Assembly: GCF_014048475.1 (NCBI RefSeq)
Contig: NZ_NWUS01000004.1
Span: 1 to 64,000 of the forward strand
Direction: 5' to 3'
Source of the DNA: Bombella favorum
GTDB taxonomy: Bacteria; Pseudomonadota; Alphaproteobacteria; Acetobacterales; Acetobacteraceae
Length of the DNA stretch: 64,000 nt
The translations under genes and the position numbers were made by a program. How positions within the stretch are numbered: position 1 is the stretch's first letter; each line of letters starts with the position of its first letter. The notes beneath the pieces are model-generated. The model was not told the origin of the DNA. It saw nothing but the letters and a program-made list of their open reading frames with translations, and made no database searches. Shown piece by piece: positions 9,450 to 18,616 of the stretch.

Positions 9450-9971
9450 ATGCTGAAAACTCGTGGCCTGATGGCTGTCATGATCGTGCCTTTTCTGACA
9501 CTTGGTGCCTGCACGACGCCCGGGCAGGAATCACGGCCTGATGTTTATGACCAGTCTCAGGTCAATACCGTGCAGAGAGGCCGTGCAGTGCAGATTATTT
9601 CCGTATCTGCTGCCCGGGTGAATGTGGATAATTCCAAAAATCGCGACACTGCAAGGGTTGTTGGTGGTCTTCTGGGGGCTGCTCTTGGCACGGGTCTGGC
9701 TGTGGGTGCCGGTCATGCAGGCTGGGGCGGTGGTCTGGCGGCAGGTGCTGGCGGTGCCTTGGGTGGTACCCTCGTCGGGGGACAGATTGCAGGTAGCCAT
9801 ACACTCGTTAGCGGCGTGACGATTGCTTATCAGGACCGTGCCGGCGGGGATGTTCTGCTTTCTACACAGGTAGGCAAAACATGCGAATACAAGCCTGGTA
9901 CAGCACTGCTAGTATCAACTGGTGGCAATGGAACTCGTGTCCAGCCTAATGCGGCCTGCCCGCGGCGTTAA
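9450..9971 (+). CDS. Glycine-zipper outer-membrane lipoprotein (SlyB/Pcp-like)
   Basis: This 173-residue protein has a lipoprotein signal ending LTLGAC, with the lipidated cysteine at 21. A glycine-zipper segment (GGLLGAALGTGLAVGAG and a second GGALGGTLVGG run) suggests a membrane-embedded helical hairpin, as in the SlyB/17-kDa antigen family. It ends in a small beta-rich part with two cysteines that may form a disulfide. The ATG at 9450 is preferred over an upstream in-frame ATG at 9408 because GGAG sits 7 bases before it and the signal peptide begins there. It leads a group of three envelope genes. The function is probably outer-membrane integrity, but this is inferred. Confidence 0.8.
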   Translation: MLKTRGLMAVMIVPFLTLGACTTPGQESRPDVYDQSQVNTVQRGRAVQIISVSAARVNVDNSKNRDTARVVGGLLGAALGTGLAVGAGHAGWGGGLAAGAGGALGGTLVGGQIAGSHTLVSGVTIAYQDRAGGDVLLSTQVGKTCEYKPGTALLVSTGGNGTRVQPNAACPRR

Positions 9972-9998
9972 GAGGCAGGCCTTCCGGAGGAGGATGGA

Positions 9999-10526
9999 AT
10001 GATACGTCCAGATAAATGGCATGTTGGGCTATTGTGTTTGACTCTGGGAGGCATCGGCCTGTGTAGGGCGGTGCCCGTTGTCTATGCACAGGCAATGGAT
10101 CCTGCCCAGCTCGAGGCACTGGCGCATATTCAGGATGGTCAGGACCAGCGCCGTGTGGCGCTGGAGGCCGCCCAGCAACAGGCTGCCCAGCAGGCACAGC
10201 AGCAGGAGAGAAGGCTGCGAGCACAGGCCTCAGCCAATGCGGCCCGTATTGCTGCGGCCCGTAATGCTCAGAATGAAGCAGATTGGCAAGATGACCGGCG
10301 TTACAAAGAGGCCAGCCGTGAGCTGGAGCTGAAAGAGCAGCAGCTCAAGCTGAAAATGTTGGAAGCCCGTGCCAGCCGAGAGGATGATCTCATCAAGGCT
10401 GAGCTTGCTCACAAGCAGGCGGAAACGGACAGTTTACTTCAGAGTTCGCAAGGTGATGCAAAGCTGAAAGCGGATGTGGGCGAGGCAACCAAAATGAGCC
10501 AGCGGCACTGGTGGGAGGGTAACTGA
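9999..10526 (+). CDS. Exported alanine/glutamine-rich coiled-coil protein (DUF5384-like)
   Basis: This 175-residue protein has an N-terminal signal sequence ending near VVYAQA and is followed by a nearly continuous charged helix rich in A, Q, R and E (roughly residues 30-165), which should form a coiled coil. No catalytic motif is visible. It resembles the small periplasmic DUF5384-type proteins from memory, but that assignment is tentative. It begins 27 bases after the lipoprotein gene with GGAGGA upstream, so the two are probably co-transcribed. A structural or envelope-tethering role is possible and unproven. Confidence 0.65.
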   Translation: MIRPDKWHVGLLCLTLGGIGLCRAVPVVYAQAMDPAQLEALAHIQDGQDQRRVALEAAQQQAAQQAQQQERRLRAQASANAARIAAARNAQNEADWQDDRRYKEASRELELKEQQLKLKMLEARASREDDLIKAELAHKQAETDSLLQSSQGDAKLKADVGEATKMSQRHWWEGN

Positions 10527-10601
10527 ACAGGCTGGTGACCAGTAGGTTCCAATGGTCTATAAGGCTGCACGGCAAGAAATAGTGCAGGGGCAGGAAAGAG
10601 C

Positions 10602-11153
10602 ATGGCAAAAGGCATGAGGATAGTGCAGCTGTTGGGGGGGCTCTGGGGTGTTGTGCTCCTGTTGGGAGGATCCGCCCATGCAGCAGCTAGCCTACCGAAT
10701 GGGGCGAGCATCCTGCGGGAACGCTATCAGGACTGGGAGGTTATCTGTCAGGCCCCGGCTGAAGGGGCGGCCAATGGTGGTACTGTGCAGTGCGCCACGC
10801 AGCAGCAGGCGTTGGAGCCCCGTTCACGCAGGCGGGTCATGACCATCCATTTTGAACCTGATGGTACGCAGGTGCATGGCGTGGTGACGGTGCCTTTCGG
10901 GCTGGACATTGTCCGGGGTTTAACACTGACTAACGCTTCCCAACCTGTAGGGGATGTCTATTCCTTCTCAACGTGCCTCCCGGCTGGCTGCCTGGTTCCC
11001 CTGACATTTGATGATCAGCAATGGGCTACTTTGCTGAAAGAGCCAAAGGCTACCTTCACGGCCATGACATTTTCCGGCAAGCCGATGAGGCTCATTTTTT
11101 CAACTAAAGGGCTGAGTCAGGCCCTTCAGCGTATCCAAAGCCTGACGCACTAA
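10602..11153 (+). CDS. Invasion-associated locus B (IalB) family protein
   Basis: This 183-residue exported protein has a signal peptide ending SAHA and then the IalB family pattern: a WEVIC strand, a second cysteine in VQCAT, a VPFGLDIVRG segment, and the paired STCLPAGC cysteines followed by an LTFDDQQWATLL helix. Proteins of this family are periplasmic or outer-membrane associated. The invasion name comes from Bartonella, and a free-living role is unknown. It is the third gene of the envelope group, 75 bases after the coiled-coil gene, and is followed by a strong hairpin. Confidence 0.82.
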   Translation: MAKGMRIVQLLGGLWGVVLLLGGSAHAAASLPNGASILRERYQDWEVICQAPAEGAANGGTVQCATQQQALEPRSRRRVMTIHFEPDGTQVHGVVTVPFGLDIVRGLTLTNASQPVGDVYSFSTCLPAGCLVPLTFDDQQWATLLKEPKATFTAMTFSGKPMRLIFSTKGLSQALQRIQSLTH

Positions 11154-11157
11154 TGGT

Positions 11158-11191
11158 GCCTCTGCCCCTTCTGTGTTGATGGGGCAGAGAG
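11158..11191. terminator. Hairpin between convergent ialB-like and selO genes
   Basis: TCTGCCCC at 11161-11168 pairs perfectly with GGGGCAGA at 11181-11188, and outer GCC/GGC bases extend the stem. It lies between two converging genes where transcripts should end. There is no T-run on either side, so the terminator call is moderate. Confidence 0.5.
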
Positions 11192-11201
11192 GCGATTGGT
11201 C

Positions 11202-12686
11202 TTATGTGCCACAAAATGTATGGTGGATTTCCTCTTCTCGCTTAGGTGCAGCTGCAAGTCCGTCATCGGCTTCTGCAAAAGGGGTTTTCAGAGCGTCATG
11301 CAGGGTATGGAACAGCCGGTAATCACCTTCGATCGCTTGTGATAGAGCCGCTTCGACCTGATGATTTCTGGGGATGATGCGGGGATTGGTTGCCTGCATG
11401 GCTTGCTGGCGCATTTCAGCGGGTCGTTTTTCGAGCGTCAGGCGATGAAGTATTTCTGTCCGGCAGAGGTCGAAATGGCCCTTATTACCGGGGAACAGTT
11501 CCCGCAGGGCTGAATAATCGTCCCGGATGGCGACGTCTGGCGAACTCATCATACGGAAGGCATTAGTAAAGTCTGCTTGGCCGGTGTGCATGGTTTCCAG
11601 AATATGCTCTAACAGGCGGATATCGTGCTCGTCCTGCTCCTCTAGCCCCAGCTTGCGCCGGAACCCTGCCAGCCAAGCGTGATGGAATAGCTGGTCGTAG
11701 CCCTGTAGAGCGTCCTGTGCTTTTTCAATGGCTTTATCTTCATCGTCATCAAAAAGCGGGAATAGACATTCCGCTAAGCGGCTGAGATTCCACAGGGCTA
11801 ATGCAGGCTGGCGGCCATAGGCATAGCGGCCGTCCTTGTCGATGAAGCTGAAGCGTTTCATCGGGTCGAACCGGTCCATGAAGGCGCAGGGGCCATAATC
11901 CAATGTTTCACCGGAGAGAGCGCAGTTATCGGTATTCATGACCCCATGAATGAACCCGACTTCCATCCAGCGGGCTACCAGCTGTGCTTGTTGCTGGATG
12001 GCGGTTTTTAGTAAGGCCAGATAACATTCCGGCCCTTCGTTGGTGAGGGCGGGGAAGAGGCGTTGGATGGTGAAGTCTGCTAACTGGCGGACATGGTTTA
12101 GGCCGCCATGTGCCGCTGCATATTGGAAACTGCCAACCCGAACATGGCTGCGGGCTACCCGGACGATCTGAGCCCCAGGAAAGGGTCCATTATCTCGCTC
12201 TACCATGTCCCCGGTGGTCAGTACGGCTAGTGCTCTTGTGGTGGGGATGCCAAGGGCGTGCATGGCCTCACTGATAAGATACTCCCGTAGGGCTGGCCCT
12301 AGTGTGTTTCGGCCATCGCCGTGGCGGGAGAAGGGTGTGGGGCCTGTTCCTTTTATCTGTAATTCCAGCCGATGATCGTCTTTAGTCTGGCAGTCAGCAA
12401 TGAGGGCCGCTCGACCATCTCCCAGAGATGGTACAAACTGGCCGAATTGATGCCCGGCATAGGCCGTAGCAACAGGCCCTGATGAGGCCTCATCCCGGTG
12501 GGGCAGTATTCCGCAGGAGAGAAAGGCCAGACCTTCGGCAGAGTGTAGCCAATCCACATCCAACTCTAATTGTTGGGCCAGCTCCGTATTTAAGGCAACG
12601 ATGCGGGGTGCAGGCGTAGGAGGCAGTGTAATGTTGCGGTGGAAAAAACTCGGCAGGGATGAGGCATAATGCGAGGGGGTGAGCAT
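11202..12686 (-). CDS. selO: Protein adenylyltransferase SelO (YdiU/UPF0061)
   Basis: This 494-residue pseudokinase-fold enzyme transfers AMP from ATP to protein hydroxyls. LGDGRA at 88-93, KGTGPTPFSR at 112-121, GDGRNTLGPALREY at 123-136 and the MNTDN...DYGPCAFMD block (the metal-binding Asp/Asn region) are all present. The C-terminus ends FCGT, keeping the conserved near-terminal cysteine that is selenocysteine in animal homologues. It appears monocistronic and convergent with the envelope genes. Its targets in bacteria are linked to redox stress, which is family knowledge and not shown here. Confidence 0.92.
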   Translation of the reverse strand: MLTPSHYASSLPSFFHRNITLPPTPAPRIVALNTELAQQLELDVDWLHSAEGLAFLSCGILPHRDEASSGPVATAYAGHQFGQFVPSLGDGRAALIADCQTKDDHRLELQIKGTGPTPFSRHGDGRNTLGPALREYLISEAMHALGIPTTRALAVLTTGDMVERDNGPFPGAQIVRVARSHVRVGSFQYAAAHGGLNHVRQLADFTIQRLFPALTNEGPECYLALLKTAIQQQAQLVARWMEVGFIHGVMNTDNCALSGETLDYGPCAFMDRFDPMKRFSFIDKDGRYAYGRQPALALWNLSRLAECLFPLFDDDEDKAIEKAQDALQGYDQLFHHAWLAGFRRKLGLEEQDEHDIRLLEHILETMHTGQADFTNAFRMMSSPDVAIRDDYSALRELFPGNKGHFDLCRTEILHRLTLEKRPAEMRQQAMQATNPRIIPRNHQVEAALSQAIEGDYRLFHTLHDALKTPFAEADDGLAAAPKREEEIHHTFCGT

Positions 12687-12999
12687 GAAGAGGCCTTCTG
12701 CTGTTGGATATTCAAGGGAGGCTGTGGCGGGCCTTGTCTGGTTTTTTCCAGATGGGAAGCTGATAGATGGAATGGAAGAGGATGAGGTAGAAAGTGTACT
12801 GCATTTGTCCTAAAAGCTGAAAGACCTTGCTTCAAGGGGGGGTGTTCCCCGTGTGGCGAGCAAAAAGTAAAGGGGAAATTATATTTGTGCCCTTGCTGTG
12901 CCTTGTAACTGCTTATAGATTCCCGGAAGGCATAGTGTGAGCGGGGTATCAGGCAGCAGGATGCCTGATGCAGATGACGAGACAAAGTAAGGATATTCT
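12687..12999. other. Intergenic region upstream of the type I secretion cluster
   Basis: This 313-base region separates selO (minus) from the ABC exporter (plus). No gene is apparent. A perfect 8-bp hairpin (ATCAGGCA at 12948-12955 with TGCCTGAT at 12962-12969, 6-nt loop) lies 30 bases before the exporter start and would be in its leader RNA. A smaller TCTGG/CCAGA stem lies at 12737-12752. AT-rich stretches near 12880 and 12912 could hold promoters, but no good -35/-10 pair stood out. Confidence 0.4.
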
Positions 13000-15294
13000 G
13001 TGGAGAACCAGCCTCCAACTGGCGAACAGTCTTCCGGGCAGGGTGCTGGAGGTCGTAAGTCCGACGCCCCCGGGGTAGATCATAACAGCACTGGGCAGAA
13101 GCCGCAGGGTGTCAGTCCGATCTATATCCGTTTGAGGGCTGTCATGGCCGCAGCACGGTATCACGGGATCGAACTGGACATACGCGATTTTGCAGCGGAG
13201 CCCGGTGAAGCATCACCATCGCCTGCAACCCTTGTCCGCTGGCTGAGGGATTACGGTGCCGTTGCTAAGGGCATGCGCCTGCGGTGGCGGTATCTCGTCA
13301 AGCTGGGGTATACGCCGCCTGTTGTGTTGCTGTTCCGGGATGGCTCTGCCGGCCTGCTGGTCCGCACGAACCCCGAGAAGGGTATCGTCTGGCTGCGTGA
13401 CCCTCTGAAGGGTGAGGGTGAGCCACCTGTTCCCATTGATGAACTAAGGCTGATGCAGCTCTGGACGGGTGATGTCGTCCTGATCAAGCGGCGCAGTGAT
13501 GAGTCGGAAGCAGATGCTAATTTCGACTTTTACTGGTTCGTTAAGATGGTTCTGCGGGAAAAGAAGGGCCTGCGGGATATCGTCTTCTCCTCTATGGTGC
13601 TGAGTATCCTGGGGCTATTCCCTGCCATGATCGTCATGCAGGTGGTGGACCGGGTCATTAACTATCACTCCATGGCGACCCTTGTTTCCCTTACGGGCTT
13701 TGTCGTCATTCTAAGCCTCTATGAAGTTTTGCTGACGTATGCCCGGCAGGAGCTGACACTGGTTGTTAGTACCCGGCTGGATGCTCGTATTTCCCTCCAT
13801 GCCTTTAACCGCCTTCTTGCGTTGCCGTTGGAGTTTTATGAACGCCAGCAGGCTGGTGAAGTACTCGGGCGGTTTAACTCCATCTTCAAAGTGCGTGACT
13901 TCCTAACCGGACAAGTGCTGAACACCCTTCTGGACGTGTTTATGCTGCTGGTTGTCATGCCCGTGCTGTTCTATATGAGCCCCTCTTTGGCATGGCTGAC
14001 TCTTGTCGCTGCTGGAGCGATTGGTTTGATTGTGGTCATCATGCTGCCAGTGGTGAGTCGTGTGGCTGGTAAGATGGTCAGGGCGGAGATGCAACGTGGG
14101 GCCGCGCTTTACGAAACCGTAGCCGGTATCCGGACAGTCAAGACATTGGCACTGGAGAATACCCGGCGTGCCACATGGGACAACCGCACGGCTGTTGTCA
14201 TTCATTGGCGTTTGGCATCTCAGCGTTTGGCCAACTGGGTCAGCACGATGGTGCAGCCGCTTAATATGTTTATTAACCGGGGCATTATTCTTGTTGGTGC
14301 CTATCTGGTGCTGACAGATGCTAACACCATGCAGGGTGGTGCGCTCATGGCCTTCATGATGCTGGGTGGCCGTGTTGCGTCCCCGCTGGTTAGTCTGGCC
14401 AAGATCATGGAATCCCTCAACGAGGTAACCGTGTCTCTGGGTGAGGCCGGTGAGGTGCTCAACCAGCCGACAGAAACTTACGCTCTGACTCATGGTATGC
14501 GCCCGCCTATTAAGGGGGCACTGAGCTTCAACAACATCAACTTTACTTACCCCGGGGCTGCGAATAGGGCCCTGACGGATGTAACCTTTGATGTGCCTGC
14601 AGGGACCATGCTTGGGCTTGTGGGGCGTTCTGGGTCTGGTAAATCGACCATCACACGTCTTCTTCAGGGTGTTAGCCGAGAGTATCAGGGGTATCTGCGC
14701 CTTGATGGTGTCGATTTGCGGGAAATTAACCTGCACTATTTGCGGCGGTCCTTTGGTGTTGTGCTGCAGGATAACTTCCTCTTCCGTGGGACTATCCATG
14801 ACAATATTACCGCTGGGCGACCGGGGCTGACGCTGGATGATGTCATCCGGGCGGCTCGTCTGGCTGGGGCAGAAGAGTTTATCGAACGTATGCCAGCTGG
14901 CTATGAGACGTGGATTGAAGAAGGCTCGACCAATATTTCTGGTGGGCAAAGGCAGCGTTTGGCTATTGCCCGTGCCGTGATTTCTGATCCTAAACTCATG
15001 ATTCTGGATGAAGCGACATCCGCATTGGACCCAGAATCTGAAGCCCTTGTTAATGCGAACCTCAAAAATCTGGCAAAGGGCCGGACGATGGTGATTGTCT
15101 CGCACCGTCTGTCATCACTGGTGGATTGTGACCAGATCGCTGTGATGGATCAGGGGCGTGCCATTGATATCGCACCACATGAAGTCCTGTTGGAACGCTG
15201 TGATGTGTATCGGACGTTGTGGCTCCAGCAGAACCGTCATCTTGCGCCGGAAACGCAGGCGGGCGGTAATCCGTCGGCAGGAGGACAGGAATGA
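13000..15294 (+). CDS. Type I secretion ABC transporter with degenerate C39-like N-domain
   Basis: This 764-residue HlyB-type exporter half has three parts. Residues about 25-170 resemble a peptidase C39-like domain, and the expected catalytic cysteine position is not evident, so it is probably a docking rather than a cleaving domain. Residues 180-460 form the membrane domain. The ATPase has Walker A GRSGSGKST (K548), signature SGGQ at 647-650 and the Walker B aspartate near 670 in LDEATSALD. The GTG at 13000 is chosen because an in-frame stop sits 9 bases upstream and AAGG precedes it. It overlaps the hlyD-like gene by 4 bases. No RTX or bacteriocin-like substrate is encoded nearby. Confidence 0.88.
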   Translation: MENQPPTGEQSSGQGAGGRKSDAPGVDHNSTGQKPQGVSPIYIRLRAVMAAARYHGIELDIRDFAAEPGEASPSPATLVRWLRDYGAVAKGMRLRWRYLVKLGYTPPVVLLFRDGSAGLLVRTNPEKGIVWLRDPLKGEGEPPVPIDELRLMQLWTGDVVLIKRRSDESEADANFDFYWFVKMVLREKKGLRDIVFSSMVLSILGLFPAMIVMQVVDRVINYHSMATLVSLTGFVVILSLYEVLLTYARQELTLVVSTRLDARISLHAFNRLLALPLEFYERQQAGEVLGRFNSIFKVRDFLTGQVLNTLLDVFMLLVVMPVLFYMSPSLAWLTLVAAGAIGLIVVIMLPVVSRVAGKMVRAEMQRGAALYETVAGIRTVKTLALENTRRATWDNRTAVVIHWRLASQRLANWVSTMVQPLNMFINRGIILVGAYLVLTDANTMQGGALMAFMMLGGRVASPLVSLAKIMESLNEVTVSLGEAGEVLNQPTETYALTHGMRPPIKGALSFNNINFTYPGAANRALTDVTFDVPAGTMLGLVGRSGSGKSTITRLLQGVSREYQGYLRLDGVDLREINLHYLRRSFGVVLQDNFLFRGTIHDNITAGRPGLTLDDVIRAARLAGAEEFIERMPAGYETWIEEGSTNISGGQRQRLAIARAVISDPKLMILDEATSALDPESEALVNANLKNLAKGRTMVIVSHRLSSLVDCDQIAVMDQGRAIDIAPHEVLLERCDVYRTLWLQQNRHLAPETQAGGNPSAGGQE

Positions 15295-16796
15295 TGAGCG
15301 AGAGCAAGCCCACCGGGTCCGGCCCTGCACAGGAGAAGGAGCAGCGGCAGGCTGCCCCTGAAGCCGCCCCCAACATGGACGAGGACAATCATAAGGGCCC
15401 TCGTAAGGCGGACGATCCGTTCGCCCCGGAGGATATGCCCCTAGCTTTGTTGGAGTTCCATTCTCCCACGCTGGGTATGGTCAACCTGCCCATGACAGCC
15501 TCAGCCCGCTATATTACGTGGCTTGTGGGGTCGCTGGTGTTGGCTAGCGTGGCGGCTATGGCGCTGTTTCCGCTCAACAAGGTTGTGACTGTTACGGGAC
15601 GAATCATCTCCACTGCACCGATTGTTGTGGTGCAGCCTGTCGCTGCTGGGCGTGTCCGGTCGCTTAATGTCAAAGTTGGTGAATATGTCCGCAAGGGACA
15701 GGTTCTGGCCCGACTGGACCCGACATTGAGCGATGTGGATATGGATAATCTGTCCGCTCAGATGCAGTCCCTACAGGAGGAAGTGAGCCGACTGAAGGCG
15801 CAGGCATCGGGTACGGAATATCGCACGGATATAAGTGTGCCAGCTTCCATCCAGCAGGAGCAGGTGTTCCTCCAGATGAAGGTGGATTACCAGTCCCACA
15901 TCGAGGATTTCGACCGCCGCATTGCCGGGATGCAGAACGACCTTCAGCAGGCTAGAGCTAACGCAGCCATGTATGCCAGTAAGTTGAAGGTCACACAGGC
16001 CGTGCTGGATATGAGAGAGCGTGAGCAGAAGGAGGCTGTGGGGTCTCGTCTTTCCACTCTCGGGGCGCAGGATGCCGTGATGGATACAGAGCGGGCGTTG
16101 ATTTCCGCTCAGCAGGTGGCTGGTGCTACGCAGAACCGTCTAGATGCCCTCAAGGCTCTGCGGGAAAGCTTTATCCAGTCATGGAAGACAAAGATTTATG
16201 AAACGCTTGTCACTGGTGAGCGACGGCTGGACCAGCTGAAGAGCGACTACCGCAAAGGGCGTGTGCGGCAAAAGGAGATTGACCTCCGGGCCCAGCAGGA
16301 TGGTGTTGTGTTGACCATTGCTCCCATTTCCGTTGGGGCGATGGTCGGGCCTACCATGCGGGTGATGACGCTGGAGCCAACCGACAGCGGGCTGGAGGTG
16401 GAAGCCCTCATGAGCCCGCAGGATAGTGCCTATGTGCGGCAGGGGCACCATGCCATCATCAAGTTTGCTAGCTTCCCTTATGTCCAGTACGGGGGTGCGA
16501 AGGGTACGGTCAGCCTCATCAGTGCTGATACGTTCTTGCCGCCTGAAATGGTCGAAGGGAACATCAGGGCCGGGATTGATCCATCCGCTATGGTAAAACA
16601 GGGTAATTCTGTCATTTTCTACCGTGTCCGGTTGAAGATTGATAAGTACACCCTGCATGGGCAGCCGTCTTTCTTCCATCCTAGTGCTGGTATGCCAGTG
16701 ACGGCGGATATTGATGTGGGTAAGCGGACTCTCCTGAAATATCTGTTCAGCCATGTTGTGCCCGCAGCAACAGAAGGCATGAGAGAGCCCTCTTAA
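15291..16796 (+). CDS. HlyD-family type I secretion membrane-fusion protein
   Basis: This 501-residue protein has a proline- and charge-rich cytosolic N-terminus, one membrane span at about 74-94, a lipoyl-like half motif (VVQPVAAGRVRSLNVKVGEYV), a long periplasmic coiled coil (about 145-335), a second lipoyl half and a beta-barrel domain. This is the standard HlyD layout. It bridges the inner-membrane ABC exporter to an outer-membrane channel. The gene overlaps the exporter by 4 bases. No TolC-like gene is in this cluster, so an outer-membrane factor from elsewhere would be recruited, possibly the one at 38322, but that is speculative. Confidence 0.9.
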   Translation: MMSESKPTGSGPAQEKEQRQAAPEAAPNMDEDNHKGPRKADDPFAPEDMPLALLEFHSPTLGMVNLPMTASARYITWLVGSLVLASVAAMALFPLNKVVTVTGRIISTAPIVVVQPVAAGRVRSLNVKVGEYVRKGQVLARLDPTLSDVDMDNLSAQMQSLQEEVSRLKAQASGTEYRTDISVPASIQQEQVFLQMKVDYQSHIEDFDRRIAGMQNDLQQARANAAMYASKLKVTQAVLDMREREQKEAVGSRLSTLGAQDAVMDTERALISAQQVAGATQNRLDALKALRESFIQSWKTKIYETLVTGERRLDQLKSDYRKGRVRQKEIDLRAQQDGVVLTIAPISVGAMVGPTMRVMTLEPTDSGLEVEALMSPQDSAYVRQGHHAIIKFASFPYVQYGGAKGTVSLISADTFLPPEMVEGNIRAGIDPSAMVKQGNSVIFYRVRLKIDKYTLHGQPSFFHPSAGMPVTADIDVGKRTLLKYLFSHVVPAATEGMREPS

Positions 16797-16810
16797 GGCG
16801 GAGGCTGGTC

Positions 16811-18616
16811 ATGGTGGGTAGGTTTACCTTTTTTTCCTCCAAGTCCCGTAGTCTCACCCGTGCGCAACGGTTGCTGGAGGAAGGGAAGGTACCGCAGGCT
16901 TTTTCCCTCTTTGCAAAACTTGCAAAAGCGGGCGTGCCAGAGGCGGCTTATAGGGTAGGGCAGTGTTATCTGTCCGGGCAGGGGACACCTTCTTCGCTGG
17001 AGGAAGGTGCCCGTTGGACACGTATCGCCGCAGAAGCTGGAATCAAGGAGGCCAGCTTCACACTGGCCACCCTCTTTGCCATGGGGGTGCCAGAGGGGTT
17101 CGACCCCAGCCCATCTGCTTCGGCAGGTAAGAGCCTTTACGACCGGGCTCAGGCTGATGAAGTAGAATCCTATAAACCGGATTTCGCTCAGGCCCGTATT
17201 TGGGCAGAGAAGGGTGCTGCTGAAGGATCGGTCGAGGCGCAAGCCCTTTTGGGGCATATCTTCAATCATGGCCCAGAAGGGATTCAGGACAGGCAGGCAG
17301 CCCGCCATTGGTACGGGGAGGCCGTGCAGGGTGGCTCTCTACAGGGGGCGTTAGGCCTTGGCCTCATTCTGCTGGATGAAGCAGAAGATGACAGCCAGCA
17401 GGCGCAGGCCATGGAGCTGCTCCAGCGTGCGGCAGAGGGCGGCCTTGGTCTGGCTAATGCCGCCATGGGTTGGATCTATGAGCATGGGGCCAATGGACAG
17501 CCTCGGGATGCTGAGATTTCTGCCCGTTATTACCAGAAGGCCGCTGAACAGAATATTCCTTCTGCACAGGCTCGTTATGGGTTGATGCTCCTGAAGGGCG
17601 TTGGGGTAGAGGCCAACGTCATTCAGGGTGAAAGCTGGTTGCGGCGTGCTGCCTATGGTGGTGATGCCGAGGCTGCGGCCCTTCTGGGAGACCTGTATAT
17701 TCGGGGAGAGGAACTCTTCCGTCGCCCTATGGAGGCCGCCCGCTGGTACCAGTTTGCTGCCGAGCAGGATCATACACCGGCTGCCCGTGTACTGGCTGTG
17801 CTGTATTTGACGGGTACCGGCGTCCCACGGGATGAGCGGAAAGCCGCATATTGGTTCAATCATGCAGCCATGTTGGGGGACCATATGGCTGATGCAGACC
17901 TCGGTAATTTGGTTCTCGCCGGTGTAACACGGCCAGATGAGGAGCAGCACAGCCTCCAGCAGCGTCTCAGGCAGCAGGCAGAGGGTGGGAATCCTCTCGG
18001 TGCTTTCAATCTGGGCGTTTGTCTGGCGCAAGGTGTTGGCGGTACGGCTGATGAGACAGAGGCCTTTTACTGGCTCGGTCTGGCACGGGAAGGTGTCGTG
18101 AATGCCCAGTACTGGTATGGCCGTTTGCTGTTCGAGGGGCGTGGCGTAGCGCAGAACAAGCAGGATGGCCTTTCATGGATGGATAAGGCCGCGCGGCAGG
18201 GTATGCCAGAGGCCTGTGTGAGTGTGGCGCAGATGCTCGTCACGGGGCAGGTGGATGGCGTCCGAAACCATGCCCGTGCGTTGGAGCTTTATCAGCAGGC
18301 CGCCGATGCGGGGCTGCCAGAGGCGTATTTCTCTCTTGGGGCCATGTATGGTGGGGGGCACGATGTGCCTGCCGATCTTCCACGGGCTCGTGAGTGTTTT
18401 GAGGAAGCCGCACAGCGTGGGCACGGCCTTGGGCAGATGATGTTAGGGCGCTATCTGCTTAGGGGGCTTGGGGGACCAGAGGATAATGAGCAGGCCCGGT
18501 ATTGGTTGGAGCAAGCGGCTGGCCAGGGGCTGGGGCAGGCACAAAAAATGCTGGATAGTTTAACAGCGACCTTGCAGCGGGAGCCCGCTTTGGTGGAGGC
18601 AGGACCTGGTCTGTGA
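16811..18616 (+). CDS. Sel1-like repeat (tetratricopeptide-type) protein
   Basis: This 601-residue protein is made almost entirely of roughly a dozen Sel1-like repeats of about 36 residues with the pattern A..WY..AAE.G...A...LG.LY..G.G. No signal peptide is visible, so it is probably cytoplasmic and acts as an interaction scaffold. GGAGG lies 6 bases before the ATG. It sits between the HlyD-like protein and a large glycosyltransferase and overlaps the latter by 4 bases. This suggests it organises the secretion or glycosylation machinery. The exact partner is unknown. Confidence 0.85.
   Translation: MVGRFTFFSSKSRSLTRAQRLLEEGKVPQAFSLFAKLAKAGVPEAAYRVGQCYLSGQGTPSSLEEGARWTRIAAEAGIKEASFTLATLFAMGVPEGFDPSPSASAGKSLYDRAQADEVESYKPDFAQARIWAEKGAAEGSVEAQALLGHIFNHGPEGIQDRQAARHWYGEAVQGGSLQGALGLGLILLDEAEDDSQQAQAMELLQRAAEGGLGLANAAMGWIYEHGANGQPRDAEISARYYQKAAEQNIPSAQARYGLMLLKGVGVEANVIQGESWLRRAAYGGDAEAAALLGDLYIRGEELFRRPMEAARWYQFAAEQDHTPAARVLAVLYLTGTGVPRDERKAAYWFNHAAMLGDHMADADLGNLVLAGVTRPDEEQHSLQQRLRQQAEGGNPLGAFNLGVCLAQGVGGTADETEAFYWLGLAREGVVNAQYWYGRLLFEGRGVAQNKQDGLSWMDKAARQGMPEACVSVAQMLVTGQVDGVRNHARALELYQQAADAGLPEAYFSLGAMYGGGHDVPADLPRARECFEEAAQRGHGLGQMMLGRYLLRGLGGPEDNEQARYWLEQAAGQGLGQAQKMLDSLTATLQREPALVEAGPGL

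Noticed and set aside
13903-15105. A 400-codon open frame antisense to the ABC exporter ATPase
   Set aside because: It is a mirror of the GC-rich coding strand; the sense frame has clear Walker and signature motifs and the antisense protein has no recognisable pattern.
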